DNA of 64,000 nucleotides from an uncultured Hyphomicrobiales bacterium (GTDB lineage: Bacteria > Pseudomonadota > Alphaproteobacteria > Rhizobiales > Beijerinckiaceae): the NCBI GenBank assembly GCA_903931945.1, contig CAIZEI010000171.1:1-64000 (forward strand). The letters run 5' to 3'. The translations under genes were made by a program, and so were the position numbers. Of the stretch, positions 25,361 through 34,296 are shown piece after piece. Under the pieces are notes generated by a model that saw only the letters and a program-made list of their open reading frames with translations, was not told where the DNA came from and made no database searches. The stretch's first letter is position 1; each line of letters opens with the position of its first letter.

Positions 25361-26170
25361 CTAAATCACATAGTCCGGCGCGTTGGCGTCTTCGTGAAGC
25401 AGGCGTGACAAAATCCGCTCTTCAAGCAAGGCCAGATCGACCGACCCGCGTCGGCGTGGGCGCGGCAGGTCAATATCGATGTCAAGGCTGATCTTGCCAT
25501 CGTCGATCATCACAACGCGGTCGGCCAGCGTCAGCGCCTCGGCGACGTCATGCGTGACCAGAATCGCCGTAAAGCGTTCGCGAAGCCAGACGCGTTCCAG
25601 CAATTGCTGCATTTCGATGCGCGTCAGGGCGTCGAGCGCGCCGAGCGGTTCATCCAGCGCGAGAAAGCGCGGACGGCTGACCAGCGCGCGCGCCAACGCC
25701 ACGCGCTGCTTCTGGCCGCCGGAGAGAATGGCGGGCCAGTCGCCGCCGCGATCGCCAAGCCCAACCGCACGCAAGGTGGCCTCGGCTCGCGCTCGCGCGC
25801 CAGGCTGCTTGCCGTCCGCGCCCAGGCCGACCTCAACATTGGCGAGGACCCGCCCCCAGGGAAGAAGCCTCGGTTCCTGGAACATGACGCGGGTGTTGGC
25901 GCGACGGTCGAGGCGATCGCCAAGAATGATAGTCCCTGAATCAGCGATGTCGAGATCCGCGAGCAGGCGCAGAAGCGTACTCTTGCCGCAGCCGCTGCGT
26001 CCGACAATGGCGAGGAACTGGCCAGCGGGCACATGCAGATCGAGCTCCCGCAACACGACCTTGTCGCTAAAACTTCGCGACAGGCCGCGCGCGGTGACCG
26101 AGGCGCCAAAGGGCTTTTGCTCGCGGAAAAGGTGATCGAAGTTCGGGATCGCGGCTGCGGTTGTCGCCAT
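25361..26170 (-). CDS. ssuB: Aliphatic sulfonate ABC transporter ATP-binding protein SsuB
   Basis: About 269 residues with Walker [11 protein letters not shown]-loop [10 protein letters not shown], signature [15 protein letters not shown], Walker B ALDEP and switch His VTHDVAEAL. Sequence style matches SsuB/TauB-type importers. The start at 26170 is preceded by AAGGG. A much longer open frame to 26593 runs into the frameshifted permease gene and is not a real N terminus. It is the last gene of the leftward ssu operon. Confidence 0.93.
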   Translation of the reverse strand: MATTAAAIPNFDHLFREQKPFGASVTARGLSRSFSDKVVLRELDLHVPAGQFLAIVGRSGCGKSTLLRLLADLDIADSGTIILGDRLDRRANTRVMFQEPRLLPWGRVLANVEVGLGADGKQPGARARAEATLRAVGLGDRGGDWPAILSGGQKQRVALARALVSRPRFLALDEPLGALDALTRIEMQQLLERVWLRERFTAILVTHDVAEALTLADRVVMIDDGKISLDIDIDLPRPRRRGSVDLALLEERILSRLLHEDANAPDYVI

Positions 26171-26175
26171 TGTTT

Positions 26176-27011
26176 TCAACCCTTGCGTTGAAAGGCGGGA
26201 TGCCAGCCGAGGGAGAGCCGCTCCAGGAATCGCGCGCTGGAATCCGCCAGCTTGCCCAGCAGGGCGTAAATCAGGATGGCGAAGACGACGATATCCACAC
26301 GCATGAATTCGCGCGCGTGCATGGCCATATAACCGATGCCTGATTGCGCGGCGATTGTTTCGGCGACGATCAGCGTCAACCACATCACGCCGAGCCCGAA
26401 GCGGATCCCGACGAAAATCGAAGGCAGCGCGCCGGGAAAAATGACGCGCCGGAAAAGGTCGATATTCGACATGCCGTACGAGCGACCCATTTCGACCAGT
26501 TGGGGGTCGACATTGCGCACGCCATGCAGCGTGTTGATATAGACAGGAAAAAAACGCCCAGCGCGACAAGGAAGAGCTTGGCGCCCTCATCAATCCCGAA
26601 CCACAGAATGACGAGCGGGATCAGCGCAAGATGTGGTATGTTGCGCGCCATCTGAAGCGTCGAATCCGTCAGTCGCTCGCAGAGATGTGACAGGCCATTG
26701 GCGAGTCCAAGCGCGAAACCGACGCCGCCTCCCACAGCGAATCCGGAAAACGCGCGCAGAGCGCTCACTTCGACATTTTCAGCAAGCTCCCCGCTCAGCG
26801 CGAGTTTCCACGCGGCCGCCGCCACTGCGGAGGGCGGCGGCAGCACGCCGGGCGTCAGCCAGCCGAGGCTTGCAGACGCCTGCCAGGCTGCAATCAGCGC
26901 TCCTGGCAGAAGCCAGGGCAGCGCGATTGGCGATAACGCGCCGCCACGAAATACGCACCGTGACGCAAGTCGCGGCGCCTGGGCTTTTTCTTCGATTGCA
27001 AGGCTCGTCAT
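26176..27011 (-). pseudogene. ssuC: Sulfonate ABC permease SsuC, frameshifted at a T7 run
   Basis: The N-terminal part (from ATG at 27011) reads normally through [25 protein letters not shown]. It then goes out of frame at a homopolymer (seven A on the + strand, 26548-26554). The rest ([19 protein letters not shown], then the EAA-like permease segment and a last helix) is intact in another frame down to 26176. Adding one T to the run restores an SsuC of about 278 residues with [13 protein letters not shown] at the junction. Options are mutation, sequencing error, or slippage on the run. Confidence 0.85.
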
Positions 27012-27018
27012 GACGACC

Positions 27019-28173
27019 TCAGGACGCCGCTATACGGACACCGGTGCCGCTTGTGCCAAACTCGGCGAAAGCCTTGCTGCGAAGAACTTTTGACTGAACG
27101 CCGACGCCCAGTTCCGGAAACAGCAGTTCGCCGACGCGGTAGGCTTCTTCCAGATGCGGATAGCCCGAGCCGATGATCGTCTCGACGCCAATGTCCTGAT
27201 ATTCTCGCAGGCGTCTGGCGACCGTTTTGGGGTCGCCAACCAGCGCGGTGCCAGCGCCGCTCCGCACAAGTCCCACGCCGGCCTAGAGATTTGGCGCAAT
27301 GACGAGATTGTCGCGTCTGCCGCGTCCGTGCAACGCACTCATGCGTTGCTGGCCCACGGAATCTGATTGCTTCGCAAAGTTTGCTTGCGCCGCAGCGATA
27401 ACGTCATCGCTGAGGTCGGCGATCAGGCGATCCGCCGCCGACCATGCTTCGTCCTCTGTTTCGCGAACAACGAAATGGACGCGCAGGCCGAAGCGCAGCT
27501 TGCGGCTGCGCGCCTTCGCCTTCTGGCGCACACGCGCGATTTTCTTCGCGACCTGATCGACGGGCTCGGCCCAGGACAGATAGACATCGACATGTTCGGC
27601 TGCGACATCAAGAGCGGGCTCGGAAGAGCCTCCAAACCAGACCGGGAAATGTTGCTGGACGGGCGGAAATCCGAGCCGCCCGCCTGTCACCTTGATATGC
27701 CTGCCGTCGAAATCGACCTTGTTTCCGGCAAGCAGTCCATTGAACACGGTCAGGAATTCAGCGGTGTGGGCGTAGCGCTCGTCATGCGGCAGAAAGATGC
27801 CGTCGCCCGCGAGCTCCGAGGGGTTGCCGCCGGTAACGACGTTGACGATGAAGCGGCCATTGCTGATCCGGTCGATCGCCGCAGCCTGACGTGCGAAATA
27901 GGTTGGAGAGGCATTGCCGGGGCGCAGCGCGGCGAGAAATTTCAATTTCTCTGTATGCGAAGCAAGCGCAGCGGCGATCGCCCAGGGATCGTCGCAATTG
28001 CGACCGGTGGGAATCAGCACCCCACCGAAGCCGAGGCGATCCACCGCTTGCGCGATCTCCTTGAGATAACGGAAATCGGGCGGACGGTGACCCTTCTCAC
28101 TGCCAAGATAGGGGCCGTCGCCGCTGACGGGAATGAACCAGAAGAGGTCGAGAGGCTTTTGAAACGTTGTCAT
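27019..28173 (-). pseudogene. ssuD: FMNH2-dependent alkanesulfonate monooxygenase SsuD with in-frame amber codon
   Basis: The frame starts at ATG 28173 ([20 protein letters not shown]) and shows SsuD hallmarks: [49 protein letters not shown] at 27283-27285 interrupts it at NL[22 protein letters not shown]. The frame continues unchanged to 27019, giving the expected total of 384 residues. Related proteins carry Trp (TGG) at this place, so one base change explains the stop. Without readthrough the last about 88 residues are lost, which should inactivate the enzyme. Confidence 0.88.
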
Positions 28174-28199
28174 GTGAAAGTCTTTCCACCGGGAGGAGG

Positions 28200-29153
28200 T
28201 CAGGAGTTGGGAGTCCATTTCCAGACGATGTCGCGCACGACGATCGGGTCCGGGATGAGACCAAGCTTTTGAAAGCGGTCGGCGACGGCCTGTTGCTCGG
28301 AGGCAATGGCGTCAGTCAGCGGCGAGATTGCGAACTCGGAACGAGCGACAATTTTGCGCTGAATATCGACGGGTATTCCCGTTGCCGCAGCGAACAGGCT
28401 CGCCGCTTCGTCGCGATGCGCGCTGGTCGAGATTTCGGCTTTTGCGAGTTCGTCGTTCACTGCCGAAACGATGTGCGGAAACCTGGTTGTGAAATCGCGG
28501 TTGGCGAGGAAATAGGAATTTTGCCGGACGATGTCCTCGCCCCTGGCCAGTACGCGGGTCCCGGGTTGCGCCTCGGCGATGGCGAAATAGGGGTCCCAGA
28601 TCGTCCAGGCGTCGATGGCGCCGCGCGTGAACGCGGCGCTCGCGTCCGCCGGTTGCAAATAGACCGGCGTGATATCGGCATATGTGAGGCCAGCCTTTTC
28701 AAGCGCCGCGATCGTAACGTTGTGCGCGCTCGACGCCTTGGTGAAGCCGACCTTTTTGCCTTTTAAATCGGACAGCGAGCGGATGGGCGACGCATCGCGC
28801 ACCAGAATCGCCGATGTCGATCCGGATCCCGGCTGCGCCGCGACATACAAGAGATTGGCGCGCGCGGCCTGCGCGAAGATGGGCGGCGCGTCGCCCGTTG
28901 TGCCGAAGTCGATGCTGCCGGAATTCAAGGCCTCCAGCAATGGCGGCCCTGACGAGAATTCAACAAAGCGGACGTCGAGGCCAAGATCGGCAAAGCGCGT
29001 CTCGAACAGCTTTTGCTGTTTGGCGATCAGCAGGACGCCATTCTTTTGATATCCAATTCGAAGTTGCTTCGGGCCCTCGGCGGCCAACGCCGGGCGAGCG
29101 ATTGCAAATGCTGCGCTTGCGATCGACGCGCCAAGAAAATGTCTGCGATCCAT
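28200..29153 (-). CDS. ssuA: Aliphatic sulfonate ABC transporter substrate-binding protein SsuA
   Basis: A 317-residue protein with a signal peptide ([23 protein letters not shown], possibly Tat-like). The mature part shows [37 protein letters not shown] and FGTTGDAPP, typical of SsuA. It is intact, unlike the downstream ssuD and ssuC. It follows the 74-residue small gene by 17 bp. Periplasmic sulfonate capture is the expected role. Confidence 0.95.
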   Translation of the reverse strand: MDRRHFLGASIASAAFAIARPALAAEGPKQLRIGYQKNGVLLIAKQQKLFETRFADLGLDVRFVEFSSGPPLLEALNSGSIDFGTTGDAPPIFAQAARANLLYVAAQPGSGSTSAILVRDASPIRSLSDLKGKKVGFTKASSAHNVTIAALEKAGLTYADITPVYLQPADASAAFTRGAIDAWTIWDPYFAIAEAQPGTRVLARGEDIVRQNSYFLANRDFTTRFPHIVSAVNDELAKAEISTSAHRDEAASLFAAATGIPVDIQRKIVARSEFAISPLTDAIASEQQAVADRFQKLGLIPDPIVVRDIVWKWTPNS

Positions 29154-29170
29154 AATGCTCTCCTGTTGGC

Positions 29171-29395
29171 TTATCGGCGACGTGAAGCGACCGCGTCAGA
29201 CGCGCTGTATCCGCGATGCCTTTTTTGATGAGCGAGTACGGCGATCTCCGCCTGCCGGGGCGTCGCGAAAATCGCGCCTTCAAGACGGGCGTAGGGCTTC
29301 GCCGCCGAATAGAAGCGGTAACCCCGCCCCTCGGCGATGACGATTCCAGCGGCCCCTGTTTCAATTTCGATGATGTAACTCTTTTCCGTGGTCAT
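29171..29395 (-). CDS. Small conserved protein, first gene of the ssu operon
   Basis: A 74-residue protein (TTEKSYIIEIETGAAGIVIAE, then GYRFYSAAKPYARLEGAIF and PRQAEIAVLAH). It looks soluble, with alternating beta strands and one helix. I do not know a named family, though the context suggests a sulfur-starvation-linked role. The start is firm: AGGAG lies 4 nt before ATG at 29395. That ribosome-binding site can be paired by an anti-SD strand at 29503-29508 in the leader, so translation is probably regulated. Confidence 0.7.
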   Translation of the reverse strand: MTTEKSYIIEIETGAAGIVIAEGRGYRFYSAAKPYARLEGAIFATPRQAEIAVLAHQKRHRGYSASDAVASRRR

Positions 29396-29399
29396 GGCT

Positions 29400-29508
29400 C
29401 TCCTGCCGCCGGCGCGAACCGGCGTCCCTGGTGCTATCCGAAAGGAGGTGTCGTCAGGCGCGGGGGAAGGGACACGCGCCTGTCGCGGACGACATCCGGC
29501 GACAGGAG
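29400..29508 (-). promoter_or_regulatory. Structured leader RNA with SD-sequestering stem and pseudoknot potential
   Basis: On the leftward RNA, CTCCTGTCGCCGG (29508 to 29496) can form 13 consecutive pairs, one a G-U wobble, with CCGGCGGCAGGAG (29412 to 29400), hiding the Shine-Dalgarno of the 74-residue gene. A competing hairpin, CGCCGG/CCGGCG (29424-29419 with 29412-29407), uses part of the same strand. Inside lies a long hairpin (TGTCGT/ACGACA plus CAGGCGCG/CGCGCCTG). Its loop GTCCCT (29473-29468) is complementary to downstream AGGGAC (29429-29424). A second anti-SD, CACCTCCTTT, lies at 29450-29441. Confidence 0.65.
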
Positions 29509-29561
29509 AAGACGGAAATTGGCGAGGCGATTTCAGGCCGTTCGGGGCAAGCGTTGGTCAT
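29454..29561 (-). CDS. Putative Cys-containing leader peptide of the ssu operon
   Basis: A 35-codon frame starts at ATG 29561 with GGAG 8 nt upstream and ends with TGA at 29456-29454. The peptide has three Cys codons, in NACPER, FSCRRM and GACPFPR. The second Cys codon (TGT) lies inside the CTCCTGTCGCCGG strand that can hide the next gene's Shine-Dalgarno. A ribosome slowed there for lack of Cys-tRNA would keep that site open. This is an attenuation model inferred from sequence only. The peptide itself matches no family I know. Confidence 0.45.
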   Translation of the reverse strand: MTNACPERPEIASPISVFSCRRMSSATGACPFPRA

Positions 29562-29687
29562 GGTTCCGACTCCAGCAAGGAGCCCACGAACTCCCTTCGT
29601 GGCGCTTTTAGCATTTGTTGACGCGGCGCAAGCTGCTCAATCAAAATCCGCGACTGGTCGGCCTTTTTAATTCCGATCAGTTTAGTA

Positions 29688-29715
29688 AGAATAAGAGACG
29701 CCGAGAAATTGTCAA
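29688..29715 (-). promoter_or_regulatory. Sigma-70-like promoter of the ssu operon
   Basis: Reading leftward, TTGACA (29715-29710) and TATTCT (29693-29688) are separated by 16 bp. Transcription would start near 29681, about 120 nt before the leader ORF. The sequence just after (CTAAACTGATCGGAATT) is AT-rich and might bind a sulfur regulator, but I cannot assign one. Confidence 0.65.
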
Positions 29716-30022
29716 GTGCGGAAGCCTCAATTTCAGCGCGGTCGTGCGATTTTTTTTCGCGCGCGGAACGAGTCACGGCGCGCAAAGCCGCGTTGGTCAA
29801 GGCCCATGCGCGTGGACGAACAAAAGGAAGAGCGGGATAACCTGCGACTCTGCACGTTCGCGTCCCAAAAAACAGCCGGATCGGCAATGTCCAACCGTCG
29901 CCGGAGTTGGATCGTGAATTGTGGTCATGACGCTCGCTTGCCAAATCTCCCGCGCCGGTTCTATCCTGCCGCAAATATCGTCGGCGCCTGAAGCGAGCGT
30001 CTGACTGCAGGGAGGATGCGCG
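29716..30022. other. Intergenic region between the divergent ssu and GMC operons
   Basis: About 300 bp without a convincing gene. It holds a T8 run near 29750 and must contain the rightward promoter of the gluconate-dehydrogenase-like pair. The candidate TTGCCA / CTATCC around 29938-29966 is weak. A leftward open frame reaching from here into the leader is judged a chance frame. Confidence 0.4.
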
Positions 30023-30727
30023 ATGGGCGAACATGACGAGGCGCGAAGAGCGTTTTTGCTGAAATCGGCGGTTGGCGTTGGCGCTATGGCGGGGACAGCC
30101 TTGCCCGGCGAAGCTTTGGCGCGAGCGCGCGGTCGTCATGGCGGCGAAGCCAAAGCGGTCGAGAGCGCCCCCGCCAAAACAACGTCCGCACATGGCGGAA
30201 CAGAAAATCGCGGGCTGTTTCTCAACGAGGATGAATTTGCCACGGTCGCCGCCTTTGCCGAGCGCCTAATGCCCGGCGCGCCGGGCAAAGCGGGTGCGAA
30301 AGAGGCGGGCGTCGCCAATTATATCGATCAGGCTTTGGCGGGCGCCTATTCAGACCAGCAGGAGTTTTACCGGCATGGTCTGAAAGCGCTCGACGCCCAG
30401 AGCAACGAACTGCATGGAGACGCATTCCTCTATCTGAAGCCCGAGCAGCAGGACGCTGTCGTCACAGCGCTCGAAGCAGGCAAGGCCCCCGCTTTTTCAT
30501 GGCCGGCGGCGCAGGCGTTTTTCAACACTCTGCGCACGCATACGATGGAAGGCATGTTCAGCGATCCCGTTTATGGCGGCAATCGCGATTTTGCGGGCTG
30601 GAAACTGGTCGGTTTCCCCGGCGCACAACGGCTTTACACACAGGCCGATATGTTGAGCACAGAACCATTCAAGCGCGCCGCCATCGGTTTGCAATCGGTG
30701 GAAAAAACGTCGAACCGGAGGGGTTGA
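30023..30727 (+). CDS. Gluconate 2-dehydrogenase subunit 3 family protein
   Basis: A 234-residue exported protein. The N terminus has a twin-arginine-type leader (EARRAFLLKSAVGVGAMAGTA). The body matches gluconate 2-dehydrogenase subunit 3: FLNEDEFATVAAFAERLMPG near residue 70, a central helix bundle, and the late GMFSDPVYGGNRDFAGWKLVGFPG. This subunit accompanies membrane-bound GMC dehydrogenases and is exported with them. GGGAGG precedes the ATG. The GMC flavoprotein gene begins 3 bp after its stop. Confidence 0.92.
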   Translation: MGEHDEARRAFLLKSAVGVGAMAGTALPGEALARARGRHGGEAKAVESAPAKTTSAHGGTENRGLFLNEDEFATVAAFAERLMPGAPGKAGAKEAGVANYIDQALAGAYSDQQEFYRHGLKALDAQSNELHGDAFLYLKPEQQDAVVTALEAGKAPAFSWPAAQAFFNTLRTHTMEGMFSDPVYGGNRDFAGWKLVGFPGAQRLYTQADMLSTEPFKRAAIGLQSVEKTSNRRG

Positions 30728-30730
30728 GCC

Positions 30731-32452
30731 ATGGCCACGCAAAAAGCGGATGTTGTGATTGTCGGCGTTGGCGCGGCTGGCGGGATTATCGCTGCGGAAC
30801 TCGCAAAAGCGGGAATGAAGGTCATCGGACTTGAACGCGGACCCAAGCTGTCGACGGCGAGTTTTCAGTCGCTCGATGAATTGCGCTATTTTCAGAGGCA
30901 GGAGACACGCCCTCACCCCAAAAAGCAGCCGGTGACCTGGCGGGCCAACGCCAGCGTGCGCGCCACCCCGATCGCTCAACAGAACAATGGCAATCAGGCA
31001 GGCGGCGGCACTGTGCATTACGGCACCTTGTCCTGGCGGTTTCACGAGGACGATTTTCGCGTTCGATCGCAGACGAGCGAACGCTATGGCGCAAAGTCTA
31101 TCCCCGAGGAGTCCTCCGCCATCGACTGGCCCATCAGTTATGCCGATCTGGAGCCCTATTACGACCAGGCGGAGCGCGAAGTCGGCGTTTCGGGCAAAGC
31201 CGGAAACATCAAAGGCCAGAAAATTGAGGGCGGCAATATTTTCGAAGCGCCGCGCGACCGCGACTATCCCATGCCGCCCCTGTTCGTTGATCAGGCGGGA
31301 CGAATTTTTGAAGAAGGGGCGAAAAAGCTTGGCCTGCATCCGTTCGCATCGCCGCGCGCGATTGCATCCGAGCCTTACAAGGGCCGCGCGGCTTGCACCT
31401 ATTGTACTTTTTGCCAATCCTTTGGCTGTTTTGTCGGCGCCAAAGGCAGCATCATGGTCACCAAACTGCCGGAAGCCGAAGCCAGCAATAATTTCACGCT
31501 CATCACCGGCGCGATGGTCAACAAGGTCAACACTGATACAGCAGGCAAGGCGACAGGGGTCACATATTGGGGCATCGATGGATCAGAAAATGTCGTCGAG
31601 GCGGATATCGTGATTCTTGGCGCCTTCATTTATGACAATATCAGATTGCTGCTCCTCTCGAAGACGGCAAAGCACCCCGATGGCCTTGGCAACTCAACCG
31701 GCCACGTCGGCAAGCATTTGATGGCGCATATCGGCGCGCGCGCGTTCAGTATCTACGATGATCGCCATGTCAATATCTTCATGGGGCCAAGCGCGCAACG
31801 CCATACGATCGATGATTTTAATGCTGACAATTTCGATCATAAGGATCTCGGCTTTATTCGCGGCGCGCAGATTTCCGTGTCGCCGGCCGATCTTGCCGCC
31901 GGACCGATCGGCGCGGCTGGCAGCCTGACGCCGCCGCCCGGAACGCCGCGCTGGGGCGCCGCCTATCGCGATTTCCTGTCCACCTATTACACGCGGTTTG
32001 CGGCCATCAACGCGCAGACGGAAAATCTGCCCTATGCGGATCAGATGATCGATCTCGATCCGAATGTGCGCGATATGTATGGCCTGCCGGCGCCGCGCCT
32101 CACTTATGACTGGCGGAGGCCGGCCGAAAGCAAACGCCTGGCATTCATGCAGCAGAAGCTTCTTGAGATCGGCAAAGCGATGGGCGCCTCGAAAGTCTGG
32201 CTTGGCGCATCGAGCCCCGGCTCGCCCGGGGCGCATCATCAGGGCGGCGCGCGCATGGGGTCCGACCCACGCGATTCTGTCGTCAACTCGTTTGGGCAGA
32301 CGTGGGATATCCCCAATCTGTTCGTCGTTGGCAGCGCGACGCATCCGACGATGAGCGGTTTCAATCCAACGCTGACCATAGAGGCCCTGGCCTTCCGCAC
32401 CGCTGAAGCCATTGCAACCCGCTACCGCAAAAGTCCGGGGCCGCTCGTTTAG
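30731..32452 (+). CDS. GMC family oxidoreductase (gluconate-dehydrogenase-like flavoprotein)
   Basis: A 573-residue protein starting with the FAD-binding dinucleotide fold DVVIVGVGAAGGIIAAELAKAG, with a later GGGTVHYG and the C-terminal GSATHPTMSGFNPTLTIEALAFR typical of GMC dehydrogenases. A Cys cluster (CTYCTFCQSFGC) near residue 225 is seen in this subfamily. With the subunit-3 gene upstream it should form a periplasmic sugar or polyol dehydrogenase. The usual cytochrome c subunit gene is not adjacent, so the electron acceptor is unknown. The stop overlaps the convergent pdeM stop by 4 bp. Confidence 0.92.
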   Translation: MATQKADVVIVGVGAAGGIIAAELAKAGMKVIGLERGPKLSTASFQSLDELRYFQRQETRPHPKKQPVTWRANASVRATPIAQQNNGNQAGGGTVHYGTLSWRFHEDDFRVRSQTSERYGAKSIPEESSAIDWPISYADLEPYYDQAEREVGVSGKAGNIKGQKIEGGNIFEAPRDRDYPMPPLFVDQAGRIFEEGAKKLGLHPFASPRAIASEPYKGRAACTYCTFCQSFGCFVGAKGSIMVTKLPEAEASNNFTLITGAMVNKVNTDTAGKATGVTYWGIDGSENVVEADIVILGAFIYDNIRLLLLSKTAKHPDGLGNSTGHVGKHLMAHIGARAFSIYDDRHVNIFMGPSAQRHTIDDFNADNFDHKDLGFIRGAQISVSPADLAAGPIGAAGSLTPPPGTPRWGAAYRDFLSTYYTRFAAINAQTENLPYADQMIDLDPNVRDMYGLPAPRLTYDWRRPAESKRLAFMQQKLLEIGKAMGASKVWLGASSPGSPGAHHQGGARMGSDPRDSVVNSFGQTWDIPNLFVVGSATHPTMSGFNPTLTIEALAFRTAEAIATRYRKSPGPLV

Positions 32453-33192
32453 TTGCGTTCCGGCGGACAGCGCGACATCGGCACGCGGTAAATCTTGTCG
32501 CGTCCGATGGTATGGGCATACGGTTCGGCATTGCCGAACAGGACATGAAACGCGTCGTCGCGAATATTCAGTCCGCCAGCGTATGCGCCAAAGGCGGGCA
32601 TGACGCAGCGCTCGCCATCGGAGACAAAACACCGGCGCCGGATCGAGCCGGATTGTGACCAGACCCGCGCGACAGGATGGAGATGTCCAGCAATCTCGCC
32701 GGGTGACGCGCCCGGCAAGGGCTCGTGGCGCAACGTGAGCGCCCCGAACCGCAGCTCGGCGACGGCCTCGCCGCCAATCGCTTCGGGCGGGGCAGGATCA
32801 TGGTTGCCAGCGATCCAGATCCAGTCGCGGCCGGTGGTCAGGCTGCGCAATCCCTCCCGATCGAGGCCCGCCATGCGGGCTTCCGCACGGCGGTCGTGAA
32901 ATGAATCTCCCAGCGCGACAACAACACGCGGGTTCCATCGCGCGATGACCGCAGTCAGCCGCGCCAGCGTTGCGGCTGTGTCGTAGGGCGGCAGCATCAC
33001 GCGGCGCTCGGCGAAAGCGGACCCCTTTTCGAAATGCAGGTCCGAGACCACAAGGGCTTGTTCGGAGGCGATCCATAACGCGCCAGAGGGATCGGGCGTC
33101 ACAGTGACATCCGCCAGGGAAAAACCGGCGCATCCCATGTGAACGATATTGGCGTCGGCCGGAAGCGCGTTGGCTGTCACACTATGTTCCAT
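32449..33192 (-). CDS. pdeM: Ligase-associated DNA damage response endonuclease PdeM
   Basis: About 247 residues with a complete metallophosphoesterase signature: VVSDLHFEKG, VALGDSFHD, IAGNHDP and AGHLHPVARVW. The family is annotated as ligase-associated endonuclease PdeM and normally sits beside a Lhr-like helicase and a DNA ligase. Here the helicase is about 24 kb away (57150-59705) and no ligase gene is in the window. The start at 33192 is preferred. A longer frame to 33273 lacks homology. It overlaps the GMC stop tail-to-tail. Confidence 0.88.
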   Translation of the reverse strand: MEHSVTANALPADANIVHMGCAGFSLADVTVTPDPSGALWIASEQALVVSDLHFEKGSAFAERRVMLPPYDTAATLARLTAVIARWNPRVVVALGDSFHDRRAEARMAGLDREGLRSLTTGRDWIWIAGNHDPAPPEAIGGEAVAELRFGALTLRHEPLPGASPGEIAGHLHPVARVWSQSGSIRRRCFVSDGERCVMPAFGAYAGGLNIRDDAFHVLFGNAEPYAHTIGRDKIYRVPMSRCPPERN

Positions 33193-33313
33193 TTCGGGTC
33201 GCTCGGTTGTTCCGGGTTTGCGGTATCGAGGCGGCTCGCCTAAATCTGTGCGCCAGAAACTGACTGATTCCATAAAGGTCGTCCAGACCGGACAATATCC
33301 AGGAAAACCTCAT

Positions 33314-34195
33314 ATGCCTGAGCAAGACGTTTCCTTCAGTTCCGAAGGGCTCAAGATTGCAGGAACCGTCGGGATTCCCGATGGCCTGAAACCGGGAGAA
33401 AAACGTCCGGCGTTTCTGGTGTTGCATGGCTTTGGCTCAACGCGCAACGCGGGCAATGTGCGCGGCCCCTGTGACATGCTGGAAAAGCTCGGCTATGTCA
33501 CGTTGCGGTTCGATATGCGCGGCTGCGGCGACAGCCAGGGCGCGCGGGGACATCTGATCTGCCTCGAGCAGGTCGCCGACACGCGCAATGCCCTCACCTT
33601 TCTGGCCGGCCATCCCAACGTCGATGGCGTGCGCATTGGCGTTCTTGGCAGTAGCTTTGGCGCGGCTGTTTCAGTCTATACGGCGGGCGTCGATCCGCGC
33701 ATTGCAGCATGTGTTTCCGCTTCGGGCTGGGGCAATGGCGAAACCAAATTCAGGGGCCAGCATCATGGTCCTGGCGAATACGAACGCTTTCTTGAGATGC
33801 TGAGGAATGGCCGCGCCTATCGCGAGCGCACAGGTCAATCCATGATGGTCTCACGTTATGACATTGTGCCGATTCCTGCGCATCTGCGGAGCCATGTGGT
33901 CGAGAAATCCGCGCACCAGATGACGGTTGAAACGGCCCAGGGGATGTTTGATTTTCGCGCCGAGGATGTGATCGGCCAGATCGCGCCAAGGCCCTGCCTG
34001 CTCCTGCATTCGAGCGTCGATTCGGTGACGCCGACGCAGCAATCCATCGACATGTTTGCGCGCGCGGGCCAGCCGACGGAATTACATCTGTTTTCGGGGA
34101 CCGACCATTTTATGTTCGCTGAAGGCAATACACGGGTGCATCGTGTTGTCGTCGATTGGCTTGCAAAATTTTTTCCCGTTAAATCCGTAAGTTAG
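33314..34195 (+). CDS. Alpha/beta hydrolase (dienelactone-hydrolase or S9-like)
   Basis: About 293 residues. The oxyanion-hole region FLVLHGFGSTRN and the nucleophile elbow GVLGSSFGAAV (Ser) are clear. The acid is probably Asp in HSSVDSVTP and the base His in SGTDHFMF near the C terminus. The start at 33314 follows an AGGAAAA stretch. The longer upstream frame overlaps pdeM. Substrate is unknown. It is followed by an MDR dehydrogenase and a DUF1330 gene on the same strand. Confidence 0.88.
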   Translation: MPEQDVSFSSEGLKIAGTVGIPDGLKPGEKRPAFLVLHGFGSTRNAGNVRGPCDMLEKLGYVTLRFDMRGCGDSQGARGHLICLEQVADTRNALTFLAGHPNVDGVRIGVLGSSFGAAVSVYTAGVDPRIAACVSASGWGNGETKFRGQHHGPGEYERFLEMLRNGRAYRERTGQSMMVSRYDIVPIPAHLRSHVVEKSAHQMTVETAQGMFDFRAEDVIGQIAPRPCLLLHSSVDSVTPTQQSIDMFARAGQPTELHLFSGTDHFMFAEGNTRVHRVVVDWLAKFFPVKSVS

Positions 34196-34228
34196 GCTCA
34201 GGAAGCCGATATTTTCAGTCATACATTC

Positions 34229-34248
34229 CGGGCGGGCCATGCCGCCCG
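34229..34248. other. GC-rich hairpin between two genes
   Basis: CGGGCGG (34229-34235), 6 nt, CCGCCCG (34242-34248) can form a 7-bp stem. It follows the alpha/beta hydrolase gene, but no T-run follows, so termination is doubtful. Confidence 0.3.
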
Positions 34249-34296
34249 CGCAAGCCGCGCTTTAAAGTTCAAACATCGGAAACAGGAAAACCCGCC

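Noticed and set aside
16531-27285. Idea that TAG is recoded in this organism (amber codons at modA/modB and inside ssuD)
   Set aside because: Many genes here end normally in TAG (for example modC, opgG, the GMC gene), so general recoding is unlikely. A CTG start and a point mutation explain the two cases.
29558-30193. Leftward 211-codon frame covering the ssu promoter region
   Set aside because: No family resemblance. It overlaps a good promoter and the leader start and lacks a ribosome-binding site.
34229-34248. Intrinsic terminator after the alpha/beta hydrolase gene
   Set aside because: The stem is followed by GC-rich DNA without a T-run, so termination is not supported.
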